From an uncultured Telmatospirillum sp. (GTDB lineage: Bacteria > Pseudomonadota > Alphaproteobacteria > Rhodospirillales > Magnetospirillaceae): a DNA stretch of 34,405 nt. The stretch spans positions 1-34,405 of the forward strand of contig CAIOJO010000021.1 of the NCBI GenBank assembly GCA_903858635.1, read 5' to 3'. Shown in pieces: positions 1 to 6,390 of the stretch. Each line of letters begins with the position of its first letter. Positions within the stretch are counted from its first letter, which is position 1. The position numbers and the translations under genes were made by a program. The notes under the pieces were generated by a model. The model was not told where the DNA came from. It saw only the letters and a program-made list of their open reading frames with translations, and made no database searches.

Positions 1-83
1 CAACCCTGCGAGCCGCCCTGCTGGCCCATCAGGCCAAGCATTCCATCAACCCCGATCTTGAACAGCACGCCAAGGCCGCGTAG
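1..83 (+). CDS. 3' end of an unidentified gene (partial)
   Basis: An open frame runs in from the left edge, with codons in phase from position 3, and stops at the TAG at 81-83. Only the last 26 residues are visible, ending in LEQHAKAA. The stretch is helical, rich in Ala, His and Gln, and has no motif I recognise. A weak inverted repeat follows about 20 bases later, which fits the end of a transcription unit. No function can be assigned from so short a tail. Confidence 0.45.
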   Translation, partial: TLRAALLAHQAKHSINPDLEQHAKAA

Positions 84-105
84 CCTGTTCAGACCGTGAC
101 GCCTG

Positions 106-130
106 CCGAGCGAATTTCAACACGGCTCGG
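106..130 (+). terminator. weak hairpin after the first gene
   Basis: CCGAGC (106-111) and GCTCGG (125-130) are perfectly complementary across a 13-base loop, 22 bases after the stop codon of the partial gene. There is no T-run, so this is at best a weak or factor-dependent end signal. Confidence 0.25.
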
Positions 131-327
131 GACAATCCCGAGGCGGGAGAGGAGATAGCGAATGTCCACAGGCCCTAGGCCGGGAGAGACTTGCCGCGAT
201 CGTGTCCCGGATCATGGCGGACTCTCCCGGTTCGGTGGAGCGTCGATTGGCGGAGCGCGGCTGTCCGACTCATTGGGGGAAATCCCGATTCGGGAGTATC
301 ATAGCGGGTCAGGGCGCAGGGGGAGAA

Positions 328-564
328 ATGAGCGGATGGTCTTGCCGAGAAGCAATCGCCATGGAACGCCGACATATTATTGAAGGCGAGATCAGGGTAT
401 TGCGGCAGGAAATGCTCATTTCGGAACTGATCTTGAAAAGGCACGACAGGCTCGTGCCCATGGCGAATGACGTGCTGTCCATCATGCGAGATTGCCTAGA
501 AATGTCGAGGACGCGCCTTCTGGATTTAGAGAGCCACGTTGGCGAACCGTCATACCGAAATTGA
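328..564 (+). CDS. small helical hypothetical protein (78 aa)
   Basis: The start is ATG 328 because an AGGGGGAGA ribosome site sits directly before it; the frame stays open upstream to 202 without a comparable site. The product is 78 residues, charged, without a signal peptide or membrane segment, and is probably an antiparallel helical hairpin. The pattern of a charged first helix (RRHIIEGEIRVLRQE), a turn, and a second helix (LSIMRDCLEMSRTRL) resembles a very common group of short uncharacterised proteins in Rhodospirillales and Rhizobiales whose core begins 'H-I-x-E-G-E-x-R-V-x-R-Q'. That resemblance is by memory of the pattern. The function of the group is unknown. The codon use is less GC-rich than in the housekeeping genes downstream. 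Confidence 0.6.
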   Translation: MSGWSCREAIAMERRHIIEGEIRVLRQEMLISELILKRHDRLVPMANDVLSIMRDCLEMSRTRLLDLESHVGEPSYRN

Positions 565-802
565 AGCGAGACGGCTGTCTTCGGATAACCTAACCACGTC
601 TGCCTGCGACGGAGGCAGTTGGCGGGAGGTCAATGTTGGCGACGGAGACTTCATCATTATTGCCGACAGGCGCGGCGCATCGCTGAATGCTCCGGTCACC
701 GAAAGGATATTTTGCGCTCACCCGCATGACGTAGATACGAGCGATCTGGTCCCTTACAATGGAATCGGTCAGCCGTCCTGTACCAATGCCATCCCACCAT
801 AA
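539..802 (+). CDS. doubtful small hypothetical protein (87 aa)
   Basis: The frame starts at TTG 539, overlaps the preceding gene by 26 bases and ends at the TAA at 800-802. An AGAGAG about 6 bases before the TTG could serve as ribosome site. The strongest support for a real gene is the hairpin that begins 3 bases after the stop. The predicted product has a central patch of beta character (DFIIIADRRG) and no motif I recognise. A frame of this length could arise by chance in such DNA, so it is offered as possible only. Confidence 0.3.
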   Translation: MANRHTEIEARRLSSDNLTTSACDGGSWREVNVGDGDFIIIADRRGASLNAPVTERIFCAHPHDVDTSDLVPYNGIGQPSCTNAIPP

Positions 803-804
803 GA

Positions 805-823
805 CAGGCCTTCGGTCGGCCTG
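805..823 (+). terminator. terminator-like hairpin
   Basis: CAGGCC (805-810) pairs perfectly with GGCCTG (818-823) around a 7-base loop, immediately after the stop at 802. No T-tract follows, so it is not a classic rho-independent terminator. The rest of the gap to 1011 shows no other clear feature apart from the ribosome site of the next gene. Confidence 0.35.
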
Positions 824-1011
824 AGTAAATTCCGAAGCTTACGCTGGGGGTTCGCCGCCCGATAACCTGGGATGGGCCTGTCTGAATTTGCGCTGACACG
901 CTCTGCCTCGGTCGGGCGGAGGCGGGCCTGCTGTCGGAAGCGTCGCTCCGAGATTCGTGGGATTTGCTGGCATCGGCCCTCCTCGCGGCCACTATCTGTC
1001 GGAGAATATCA

Positions 1012-2064
1012 ATGTCTCAATCCGTCAAGCTTGTCTCCCTTGCCACGTCCGTTCCACCATATGTCATCGAGCAACGGGATGCCGCGGCCGCCGCCCACCG
1101 GGGATTTTCCGAACGTTTCGGCGATTTCGAGCGTTTGGCGCGGGTATTCGAGAGTTCGGGGATTCGTCGGCGCTATGCCGTGCGCCCACTTGAATGGTAT
1201 TTTGAACCACTGGGCTGGCCAGAGCGGAGCGAAGCCTACCTGGATGGGGCCGTACAACTGTTTATCGACGCAGCGACCAAGGCGCTTGATAGCGCCGAAA
1301 TCGGGGCTGCCGAGATCGATACGGTGGTTACAATCTCATCGACCGGAATTGCTACGCCCAGTCTCGACGCCCGCGTTGCCAGCCGCATGGGATTTCGTGC
1401 CGACATAGAGCGAGTCCCCGTATTCGGCCTTGGTTGCGCCGGTGGCGTTTCAGGACTGTCGATCGCCTCTCGGCTGGCTCAATCCCGCCCCGGGAGTACC
1501 GTATTGCTGGTCGCGATCGAGCTCTGCACATTGGCTTTTCGTCTCGACGAACTGACCAAGGCGAATATCGTCGCCACGGCCTTGTTCGGCGATGGGGCTG
1601 CTGCCTGCGTCCTTCGCGCCGGAGAAGACGGCATTGCCGCGGTTGAAATGAGCGGCCAGCATACTTGGCCCGACACCCTCGATATAATGGGCTGGTCCAT
1701 CGATCGGCAAGGTTTCGGCGTCATTTTTGACCGAGCCATTCCACCCTTTGCCGAGGCGCATATGGCGCCGGCCATTGCCGGCATTCTCGACCGCGCCGGA
1801 TTGGGGATGACCGACATCGATCGGTTTGCCTGCCATCCGGGCGGAACAAAGGTTATCACGGCGTTGGAGCGGGCCCTGGCATTGGGGCAAGGGGCTCTGG
1901 ACCATGAGCGAACCATTTTGGCCGAATATGGCAATATGTCGGCCCCAACCGCTCTTTTTGTCCTGGAGCGCGTCATTCAGGGCGGTTTGCCGTCGCGGAC
2001 ATTGCTGACAGCGATGGGGCCAGGCTTTACGGCGAGTTGCGTCTCCCTGAAGAAGGCGGCGTGA
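1012..2064 (+). CDS. type III polyketide synthase (chalcone/stilbene synthase family)
   Basis: This 350-residue protein is a normal-length type III polyketide synthase, a homodimeric enzyme that extends an acyl-CoA starter with malonyl-CoA and cyclises the product. The catalytic triad is visible: Cys142 in VFGLGCAGG, His275 in FACHPGG and Asn308 in YGNMSAPT. The late glycine-rich GPGFTA motif of the fold is present near the C-terminus. ATG 1012 was chosen over an upstream in-frame TTG at 964 because GGAG lies 8 bases before it and family proteins begin at about this point. The stop overlaps the GTG of a methyltransferase gene, so the two are translationally coupled. By analogy with bacterial phenolic-lipid clusters the product may be an alkylresorcinol or alkylpyrone, but the substrate cannot be read from the sequence. 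Confidence 0.9.
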   Translation: MSQSVKLVSLATSVPPYVIEQRDAAAAAHRGFSERFGDFERLARVFESSGIRRRYAVRPLEWYFEPLGWPERSEAYLDGAVQLFIDAATKALDSAEIGAAEIDTVVTISSTGIATPSLDARVASRMGFRADIERVPVFGLGCAGGVSGLSIASRLAQSRPGSTVLLVAIELCTLAFRLDELTKANIVATALFGDGAAACVLRAGEDGIAAVEMSGQHTWPDTLDIMGWSIDRQGFGVIFDRAIPPFAEAHMAPAIAGILDRAGLGMTDIDRFACHPGGTKVITALERALALGQGALDHERTILAEYGNMSAPTALFVLERVIQGGLPSRTLLTAMGPGFTASCVSLKKAA

Positions 2065-2636
2065 CACCAGCCGTTTTCCTCCTGGCTTTGGTCACCGCCG
2101 AGCGACTGGGCGAACTCTGCCTGGCACGCCGCAATACCAAGGCTCTTCTGGCCAGCGGGGCGTTCGAAGTCGCCCCCCGGCACTATCCGCTGATCGTCAG
2201 CTTGCACGCCCTTTGGCTGGCTGGTCTTTGGGTGTTCGGCTGGGCCAACCCGATCAACCTACCCTGGCTGGTGATTTTTTTGGCGCTGCAGGCGCTGCGC
2301 GGGTGGGTCCTGGCAACGCTTGGACGACGCTGGACCACCCGCATCATCATTTTGCCTGGTGCGCCCCTGGTGGCGACCGGTCCCTATCGGCTTTTATCGC
2401 ATCCGAACTATCTTGTGGTCATCGGTGAGATCGCAGTCTTACCCCTTTGTCTGGGTCTGCCATGGTTTGCACTGGTTTTCACCGCGGCGAATATCGCAAT
2501 TCTGACCATCCGCATCCGGGCGGAAAATGCAGCTTTGGCTGGATGTCGTCATGGCGACAATCGGCGTACAGGTCACGCCTTGGATCAGGGGGACGTCGTC
2601 AATGAACTAACGGGCGGCGCCGCACCTTTACCATGA
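2061..2636 (+). CDS. isoprenylcysteine carboxyl methyltransferase-like membrane protein
   Basis: The start is GTG 2061, whose last two bases begin the TGA of the polyketide synthase gene (GTGA overlap), with AAGAAGG upstream. The 191-residue product has about four hydrophobic segments and the ICMT/PEMT signature GPYRLLSHPNY followed by a conserved Glu-Pro region (EIAVLPL) and a final RIRAEN motif. In phenolic-lipid clusters a methyltransferase of this family beside a type III polyketide synthase O-methylates the resorcinol product; I infer the same role here, with S-adenosylmethionine as donor. The last 35 or so residues after RIRAEN lack the usual short ending and look low in conservation, so a late frameshift or a lineage-specific tail is possible. 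No hydroxylase or cysteine-prenylation gene is adjacent. Confidence 0.82.
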   Translation: MTPAVFLLALVTAERLGELCLARRNTKALLASGAFEVAPRHYPLIVSLHALWLAGLWVFGWANPINLPWLVIFLALQALRGWVLATLGRRWTTRIIILPGAPLVATGPYRLLSHPNYLVVIGEIAVLPLCLGLPWFALVFTAANIAILTIRIRAENAALAGCRHGDNRRTGHALDQGDVVNELTGGAAPLP

Positions 2637-2817
2637 TCGTTGATGCTAGGCGTTGTCCGCGCTCTTTTTCGTCCTGAGTTCAAATACAGCAACTGAACAG
2701 TCACGGGCGTCGAGTCGGTGCTCGGCCGTACTCGTCCCTGGAAGCGAAGACGATGAAAAAGGGCTTTACCATCGTCTGTGTGGGCGGTTCAACGCCGCTA
2801 GGGCGAGCGCGGCGACG

Positions 2818-4155
2818 TCAGGGCGAGGGAGGTCCCCTCGGCATTCTTGCCTGCGCCGCAGGTCGATCGCTCGACGGTTGCCCGAGGCGCGCTATTGGGA
2901 TGTCTTCCCAACGTGTTGTCCACGACGGCGTAACTGAACCCTGCTTCATCTTCCAAGCCGCGTCCGGAGCGGCGAGGCCGAACATCACGGCACCGCGCCC
3001 GAACTTGGCGTTGGCATCGTCCAACGCCGCCATCAGCTTCTCTGCCCGCACATTTGGCGGCGGCGCGAAGAGGTCGCGCGGCACGTCCTCAGGCCGCACC
3101 AGGTCCAGCAGGATGATGCCAGCTTTCCTCCATCGGAAGCCGTCCGACCACATCGCCGTCAGCCCCTTGATGGCGGCGTTGACGACGAGTGGCGTTGACG
3201 CTGTCGGTGGACAGAGCCTGACCGTTGTCGATGCCGAGTTCTGTGCCTGATCGCGGCGAAAGCGATCGGTCTGCATGAATACGTGAGCAGCACCGGCGAC
3301 GAGGCCATCGCGGCGGACCTTCTCGCTGGCCCGCGAGGCGAAAGTCACGATGGCATCGCGAACGTCGGCAAAGCTGTCGACCGTGTCGCCAAAGGAGCGG
3401 GAGACACAGCAGGTCTGCCGGGCATCGGGAACAGTTTCAAGGTCGTTGACCGGGGTTCCGCGTAACTCCATCACCGTGCGCAGCCCCACGGCACCCATGG
3501 TCTTGCGCACCCACCCATCCTCAGCCTGCGACAGATCCCAGGCTGTACGATGCCCCGCCAAATTGCAGATCCCTGCCCACTGCTTGCCGATCCCCCAGAT
3601 GTCGCCAACATTGGTCCGGCGTAGCGCCGCTGTCAGCCATTCCGGGTGGCCGGCGAGATCAAGGACGCCGTCGGTCTTGGGTGACTTCTTGGCCAGCCTG
3701 TTCGCCAGTTTGGCTAATGTTTTGGTCCGCGCGACGCCGATCGACACCGGGATGCCTGTCCATCTTCGCATGGTTTCCCGCAGTTCCCGGCACCACGATG
3801 TCATGTCACCGACGCAGTCCATGCCGCTCAGGTCGAGAAAGGATTCGTCGATCGAATAGACCTCGGTACCGGGGGCGTGGTCAGCCAGGATGGACATCAC
3901 CATCGCGCTCATGTCGCCGTACAGAGCATAATTGCTGCTGAGCGCCACGAGGCCATGGGAATCCACGAAGTGGCGGACCTTGAAGAACGGTTCGGCCATG
4001 CCGATACCCAGCGCCTTGGCCTCGTTCGACCGGGCCACACAGCAGCCGTCGTTATTGCTCAGAATGACGACCGGTTTGCCTTCAAGGTCTGGCCGGAACA
4101 CCCTTTCGCAGCTGACGTAAAAGTTGTTGCAATCCACCAAGCCAAACGCTTGCAC
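2818..4155 (-). CDS. umuC: DNA polymerase V catalytic subunit UmuC
   Basis: UmuC is a Y-family polymerase that copies past DNA damage, as a complex with processed UmuD, during the SOS response. The 445-residue product opens with VDCNNFYVSCERVF, carrying metal-binding Asp8, and has the palm motif YSIDESFLDLSG with Asp103 and Glu104. The fingers motif LSNNDGCCVARS and the helix-hairpin-helix region with GIGKQWA follow, then the little-finger domain from about residue 240. The start is a GTG three bases after the umuD stop, so the pair is one operon on the minus strand. The protein is slightly longer than the E. coli one (422 residues); the extra residues are a Pro/Arg-rich tail. All catalytic residues are intact. 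Confidence 0.95.
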   Translation of the reverse strand: MQAFGLVDCNNFYVSCERVFRPDLEGKPVVILSNNDGCCVARSNEAKALGIGMAEPFFKVRHFVDSHGLVALSSNYALYGDMSAMVMSILADHAPGTEVYSIDESFLDLSGMDCVGDMTSWCRELRETMRRWTGIPVSIGVARTKTLAKLANRLAKKSPKTDGVLDLAGHPEWLTAALRRTNVGDIWGIGKQWAGICNLAGHRTAWDLSQAEDGWVRKTMGAVGLRTVMELRGTPVNDLETVPDARQTCCVSRSFGDTVDSFADVRDAIVTFASRASEKVRRDGLVAGAAHVFMQTDRFRRDQAQNSASTTVRLCPPTASTPLVVNAAIKGLTAMWSDGFRWRKAGIILLDLVRPEDVPRDLFAPPPNVRAEKLMAALDDANAKFGRGAVMFGLAAPDAAWKMKQGSVTPSWTTRWEDIPIARLGQPSSDRPAAQARMPRGPPSP

Positions 4156-4158
4156 GGT

Positions 4159-4623
4159 TCACCGCTTACACAGGTTCGTCAGCGCCCAAGTGACGACGCC
4201 CCAGATCTTTACGCCTTCCTCTGGATCGATGACTAGCGGTTGGAATTTGGGATTGGCCGGGGCGAGGAGCCATTGCCCGCTGTCGCCGCAGATCAGCTGC
4301 TTGACGGTCAACCCGCTGTCGACGACGGCCACCACCACGTCGCCAGCCGTCGGCTCAATGCTGCGGTCGACGACGAGCAGATCGCCATCATGAACACCAA
4401 TGTCCTGCATCGACGGACCTTCGGCGCGGGCAAAAAACGTTGCAGCGGGACGGCGGACGAGCAGCGAGCCGACATCCAACGCACCTTCAAGATGGTCGTC
4501 TGCGGGTGAAGCGAAACCTGCAGCGATATGCGACGCAAACAGGGGCAGCGGCTCGGCCCTGACATCGGAGGGCGATGCACGGGCGACGACGATGCATATG
4601 TCGGGGGAGTCCTGTTTCAGCAT
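4159..4623 (-). CDS. umuD: UmuD, self-cleaving SOS mutagenesis protein
   Basis: UmuD belongs to the LexA/S24 peptidase family; RecA-stimulated self-cleavage gives UmuD', the partner of UmuC in polymerase V. Counting from ATG 4623 (154 residues), the cleavage site is Ala35-Gly36 in HIAAGFASP, and the Ser-Lys dyad is Ser71 in GPSMQDIG and Lys108 in LTVKQL. The frame is open 59 codons further upstream, but that would make the protein far longer than the family and would bury the LexA box inside the coding region, so the shorter form is preferred. No good ribosome site lies before ATG 4623. The gene is followed after three bases by umuC. Confidence 0.92.
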   Translation of the reverse strand: MLKQDSPDICIVVARASPSDVRAEPLPLFASHIAAGFASPADDHLEGALDVGSLLVRRPAATFFARAEGPSMQDIGVHDGDLLVVDRSIEPTAGDVVVAVVDSGLTVKQLICGDSGQWLLAPANPKFQPLVIDPEEGVKIWGVVTWALTNLCKR

Positions 4624-4629
4624 GCGGCG

Positions 4630-4644
4630 GAACTTAGCAGGAAC
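4630..4644 (-). promoter_or_regulatory. LexA (SOS) box of the umuDC operon
   Basis: On the minus strand this reads GTTC-CTGCTAA-GTTC, an exact match to the direct-repeat GTTC-N7-GTTC box bound by LexA in alphaproteobacteria. It lies 7 to 21 bases upstream of the umuD start codon. A loose -35/-10 pair (TTGCGG, 17 bases, TAAGTT) overlaps it, so LexA would directly block polymerase. That pair would place the transcript start at or next to the ATG, giving a leaderless or nearly leaderless message. Confidence 0.85.
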
Positions 4645-4798
4645 AACATCGTGCCGCAACGAGCCGCGACCAACGTGGCGGGCAACAGACACGTTGTCTA
4701 ACCACCGAAATAGGGTATGGCCGTCTGGGACAACTGAGGCCAAACGCAGCGAAGCTCCGAACTTTGTCGATTGTAGCCCGGAACGTAGCCCCAACCCC

Positions 4799-4845
4799 AA
4801 AAAAGCATCAAGGGCCTAGCCGCTTTCTGCGCCTAAGCCCTTGAT
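4799..4845 (-). terminator. rho-independent terminator after tRNA-Asn
   Basis: Read on the minus strand, GCCCTTGAT is complementary to GCCCTTGAT's partner: the plus-strand arms are ATCAAGGGC (4807-4815) and GCCCTTGAT (4837-4845), a perfect 9-bp stem with a 21-base loop. Six T residues follow on the minus strand (A-run at 4799-4804) two bases after the stem. It starts 6 bases after the CCA end of tRNA-Asn, where a tRNA transcript would be expected to end. Confidence 0.8.
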
Positions 4846-4850
4846 TTAAC

Positions 4851-4925
4851 TGGCTCCCAGGGAGGGATTCGAACCCCCGACCAAGCGGTTAACAGCCGCT
4901 TGCTCTACCACTGAGCTACCTGGGA
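4851..4925 (-). tRNA. tRNA-Asn (GTT)
   Basis: The reverse strand folds as a standard 75-base tRNA with encoded CCA. The acceptor stem is TCCCAGG pairing with CCTGGGA, the D arm contains AGCTCAGTGGTAGAGC, the anticodon stem is AGCGG/CCGCT around the loop CTGTTAA (anticodon GTT), and the T arm carries GGTTCGAATCC. It is followed by a strong terminator and preceded 162 bases upstream by tRNA-Cys on the same strand. Confidence 0.97.
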
Positions 4926-5087
4926 ATAGGGAGCCGCCCCGCGGGGCGATCCCGGTATTCCTTTATGTCCACGCCCGGCGGCACGTTACGTGCGTCCTTG
5001 GCAGGGCCCGCCTTCATAACAAGGCCGGGAAGGGCTGCGCAATGCCTAAATCGAGGCTTGCGTTCCTTCCCGCGTGGCGGCGGGAAT

Positions 5088-5161
5088 TGGAGGCCGAGGC
5101 CGGAATCGAACCGACGTACAAGGATTTGCAGTCCTCTGCATAGCCACTCTGCCACCCGGCC
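5088..5161 (-). tRNA. tRNA-Cys (GCA)
   Basis: The reverse strand gives a 74-base cloverleaf with encoded CCA. The acceptor stem GGCCGGG pairs with CTCGGCC, one pair being G-T. The anticodon stem AGGA/TCCT holds the loop CTGCAAA (anticodon GCA), and the T arm has GGTTCGATTCC. A strong sigma-70-like promoter lies about 50 bases upstream. The 162 bases to tRNA-Asn contain a GC-rich palindrome (CGCCCC-GC-GGGGCG at 4935-4948) and no gene. Confidence 0.97.
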
Positions 5162-5209
5162 CCTGCCCGAACGGCGCGTCAAGCATTGCCGTCCGGTCGT
5201 GAGGGGGCG

Positions 5210-5238
5210 TTTATAGACATTCCACCGGTTCCGGTCAA
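5210..5238 (-). promoter_or_regulatory. sigma-70-type promoter of tRNA-Cys
   Basis: On the minus strand TTGACC (5233-5238) and TATAAA (5210-5215) are separated by exactly 17 bases; each hexamer matches the consensus at 5 of 6 positions. Transcription would start around 5203, some 40 bases before the mature tRNA-Cys end, and may run on through tRNA-Asn to the terminator at 4799. Confidence 0.75.
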
Positions 5239-5330
5239 GCGGCCGCTGCGCGGTTTCTTGGCGGCCCAAAAAGCGCCGGGGCAGGCCGTTTTGCGAACAG
5301 TTCTAAGACCTCGTTCATACCAGAGCAGGA

Positions 5331-5359
5331 TTGTCATTGTGCCTGCCGGCCGCTATAAC
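5331..5359 (+). promoter_or_regulatory. sigma-70-type promoter of the isoaspartate methyltransferase gene
   Basis: TTGTCA (5331-5336) and TATAAC (5354-5359) are 17 bases apart, each matching the consensus at 5 of 6 positions. The predicted start near 5366 leaves a leader of about 70 bases before ATG 5434. The promoter is back to back with that of tRNA-Cys. Confidence 0.65.
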
Positions 5360-5433
5360 TCGCCGAGCCATGCGTTGCATGGCAGCATCCGCCTGGTCTG
5401 GCGGGAGATTGGGACATCGGGGAGCCATCGACG

Positions 5434-6087
5434 ATGAATTACGCTGTCGCCCGGCGCAACATGGTGGAAGGTCAAATCCGCAGCAACCGCGTCACGGATC
5501 CGCAGCTCCTGCAGGCGCTGGAGGAAGTGCCGCGGGAAATGTTCGTGCCGAATCAGTTGCGCGGCGTCGCCTATCTGGACGAGGACATCGAGCTGGGCAA
5601 TAGCCGCTACCTCATGGAGCCGATGGTGTTCGCCCGTCTGCTGCAGAATGCCGAAATCGGCGGCACCGACGTCGTGCTCGATGTCGGTTGCGCCACCGGC
5701 TATTCGGCTGCGGTTCTGGCGCATCTGGCCAGTACCGTGGTGGCCTTGGAAAGCGATGCCGACCTGGCCAAGCGCGCCACGGCGCTGCTGGCCGAACTGG
5801 CCGCCGACAACGTCGCCGTGGTGGGCGGCCCGTTGGGGCAGGGGGATGCCGCCCACGGCCCATACAACGTGATCGTGGTCGAAGGGGCCGTCGCCGCCAT
5901 TCCCGAACCGCTGACCCGGCAATTGGCCGATGGCGGTCGTTTGCTGGCGGTGGTCGCCGGCGAATCCGGGGTCGGACGGGCCACCTTGGTGATCCGGGTT
6001 GGCGACGTCTTCTCCAGCCGCATCCTGTTCGATGCCAATATCGGCCCGCTGCCTGGTTTCCAGCCCAAGGCCAGCTTCGTTTTCTAA
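5434..6087 (+). CDS. pcm: protein-L-isoaspartate O-methyltransferase
   Basis: The 217-residue protein is a cytosolic SAM-dependent methyltransferase that starts repair of isoaspartyl residues in damaged proteins. The N-terminal substrate region (MVEGQIRSNRVTD, then VPREMFVP) is typical of the family, and SAM motif I is VVLDVGCATGY at residues 80-90, followed by the acidic VALESD strand end. The glycine-rich motif here reads GCATG rather than the classic GTGSG, a variation common in alphaproteobacterial members. ATG 5434 has GGAG 9 bases upstream. The gene directly precedes tolC, an order I recall from other alphaproteobacteria, although a hairpin and about 300 bases separate the two here. Confidence 0.9.
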   Translation: MNYAVARRNMVEGQIRSNRVTDPQLLQALEEVPREMFVPNQLRGVAYLDEDIELGNSRYLMEPMVFARLLQNAEIGGTDVVLDVGCATGYSAAVLAHLASTVVALESDADLAKRATALLAELAADNVAVVGGPLGQGDAAHGPYNVIVVEGAVAAIPEPLTRQLADGGRLLAVVAGESGVGRATLVIRVGDVFSSRILFDANIGPLPGFQPKASFVF

Positions 6088-6120
6088 GGCTGCGATCGCC
6101 CGATCGGGGCGATCGCAGCC
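6088..6120 (+). terminator. 13-bp perfect hairpin after pcm
   Basis: The arm at 6088-6100 (starting GGCTGCGATC) and the arm at 6108-6120 are perfect complements around a 7-base loop, beginning on the base after the pcm stop codon. There is no T-run, so it would act as an RNA-stabilising hairpin or a weak terminator. Confidence 0.5.
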
Positions 6121-6302
6121 CCTTGGCGCGCCGCAGGGGCGCGCCGGGACGGCGCCGCGACGACGGAGGGCGTACCCCGAAGGGGCGCCCGCCGCATCGG
6201 GAGTGGCATCCGTTCGGCGGCTCGGGCGGGCAGGTAAGTCCATTGGGCCGCGGCGCCACTCGTCAGGGGCGTGGTGCGATCTTAGAAAAAGTCTCAAAGT
6301 GC
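6121..6302. other. GC-rich intergenic stretch between pcm and tolC
   Basis: This part of the 303-base gap is very GC-rich and holds two copies of the palindrome GGCGCGCC (6125-6132 and 6138-6145), which can form another hairpin. No gene, tRNA or convincing ORF is visible. The base composition changes abruptly to AT-rich near 6280, where the tolC promoter region begins. Confidence 0.4.
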
Positions 6303-6330
6303 TTGATATTTCTCGATAGCCAGATATCGT
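6303..6330 (+). promoter_or_regulatory. candidate tolC promoter
   Basis: TTGATA (6303-6308) and TATCGT (6325-6330) are 16 bases apart in an AT-rich patch about 60 bases before the tolC start. The -10 matches at 4 of 6 positions only, so this is a tentative call. Confidence 0.35.
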
Positions 6331-6390
6331 ATCCCTTGATGTTCTTGGGGTGGAAATGCTCTGGCGCGCTTCGCAATTGTTAGGTGAACA

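Noticed and set aside
162-383. Possible 73-codon gene in the frame before the small helical protein
   Set aside because: It has no ribosome site, overlaps the better-supported gene at 328, and its Arg/Gly-rich composition is that of a chance frame.
2749-2776. Inverted repeat GACGATG...CATCGTC as the umuC terminator
   Set aside because: The arms are only 7 bp with a 14-base loop, and the T-run on the minus strand falls inside the loop, so it does not fit a terminator.
4851-5161. Genomic island insertion at the tRNA genes
   Set aside because: No integrase, transposase or repeated tRNA 3' end was seen beside tRNA-Asn or tRNA-Cys; umuDC nearby is not evidence enough.
5300-5316. Second LexA box (GTTC...GTTC) before pcm
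   Set aside because: The two GTTC words are 9 bases apart, not 7, and pcm is not an expected SOS gene.
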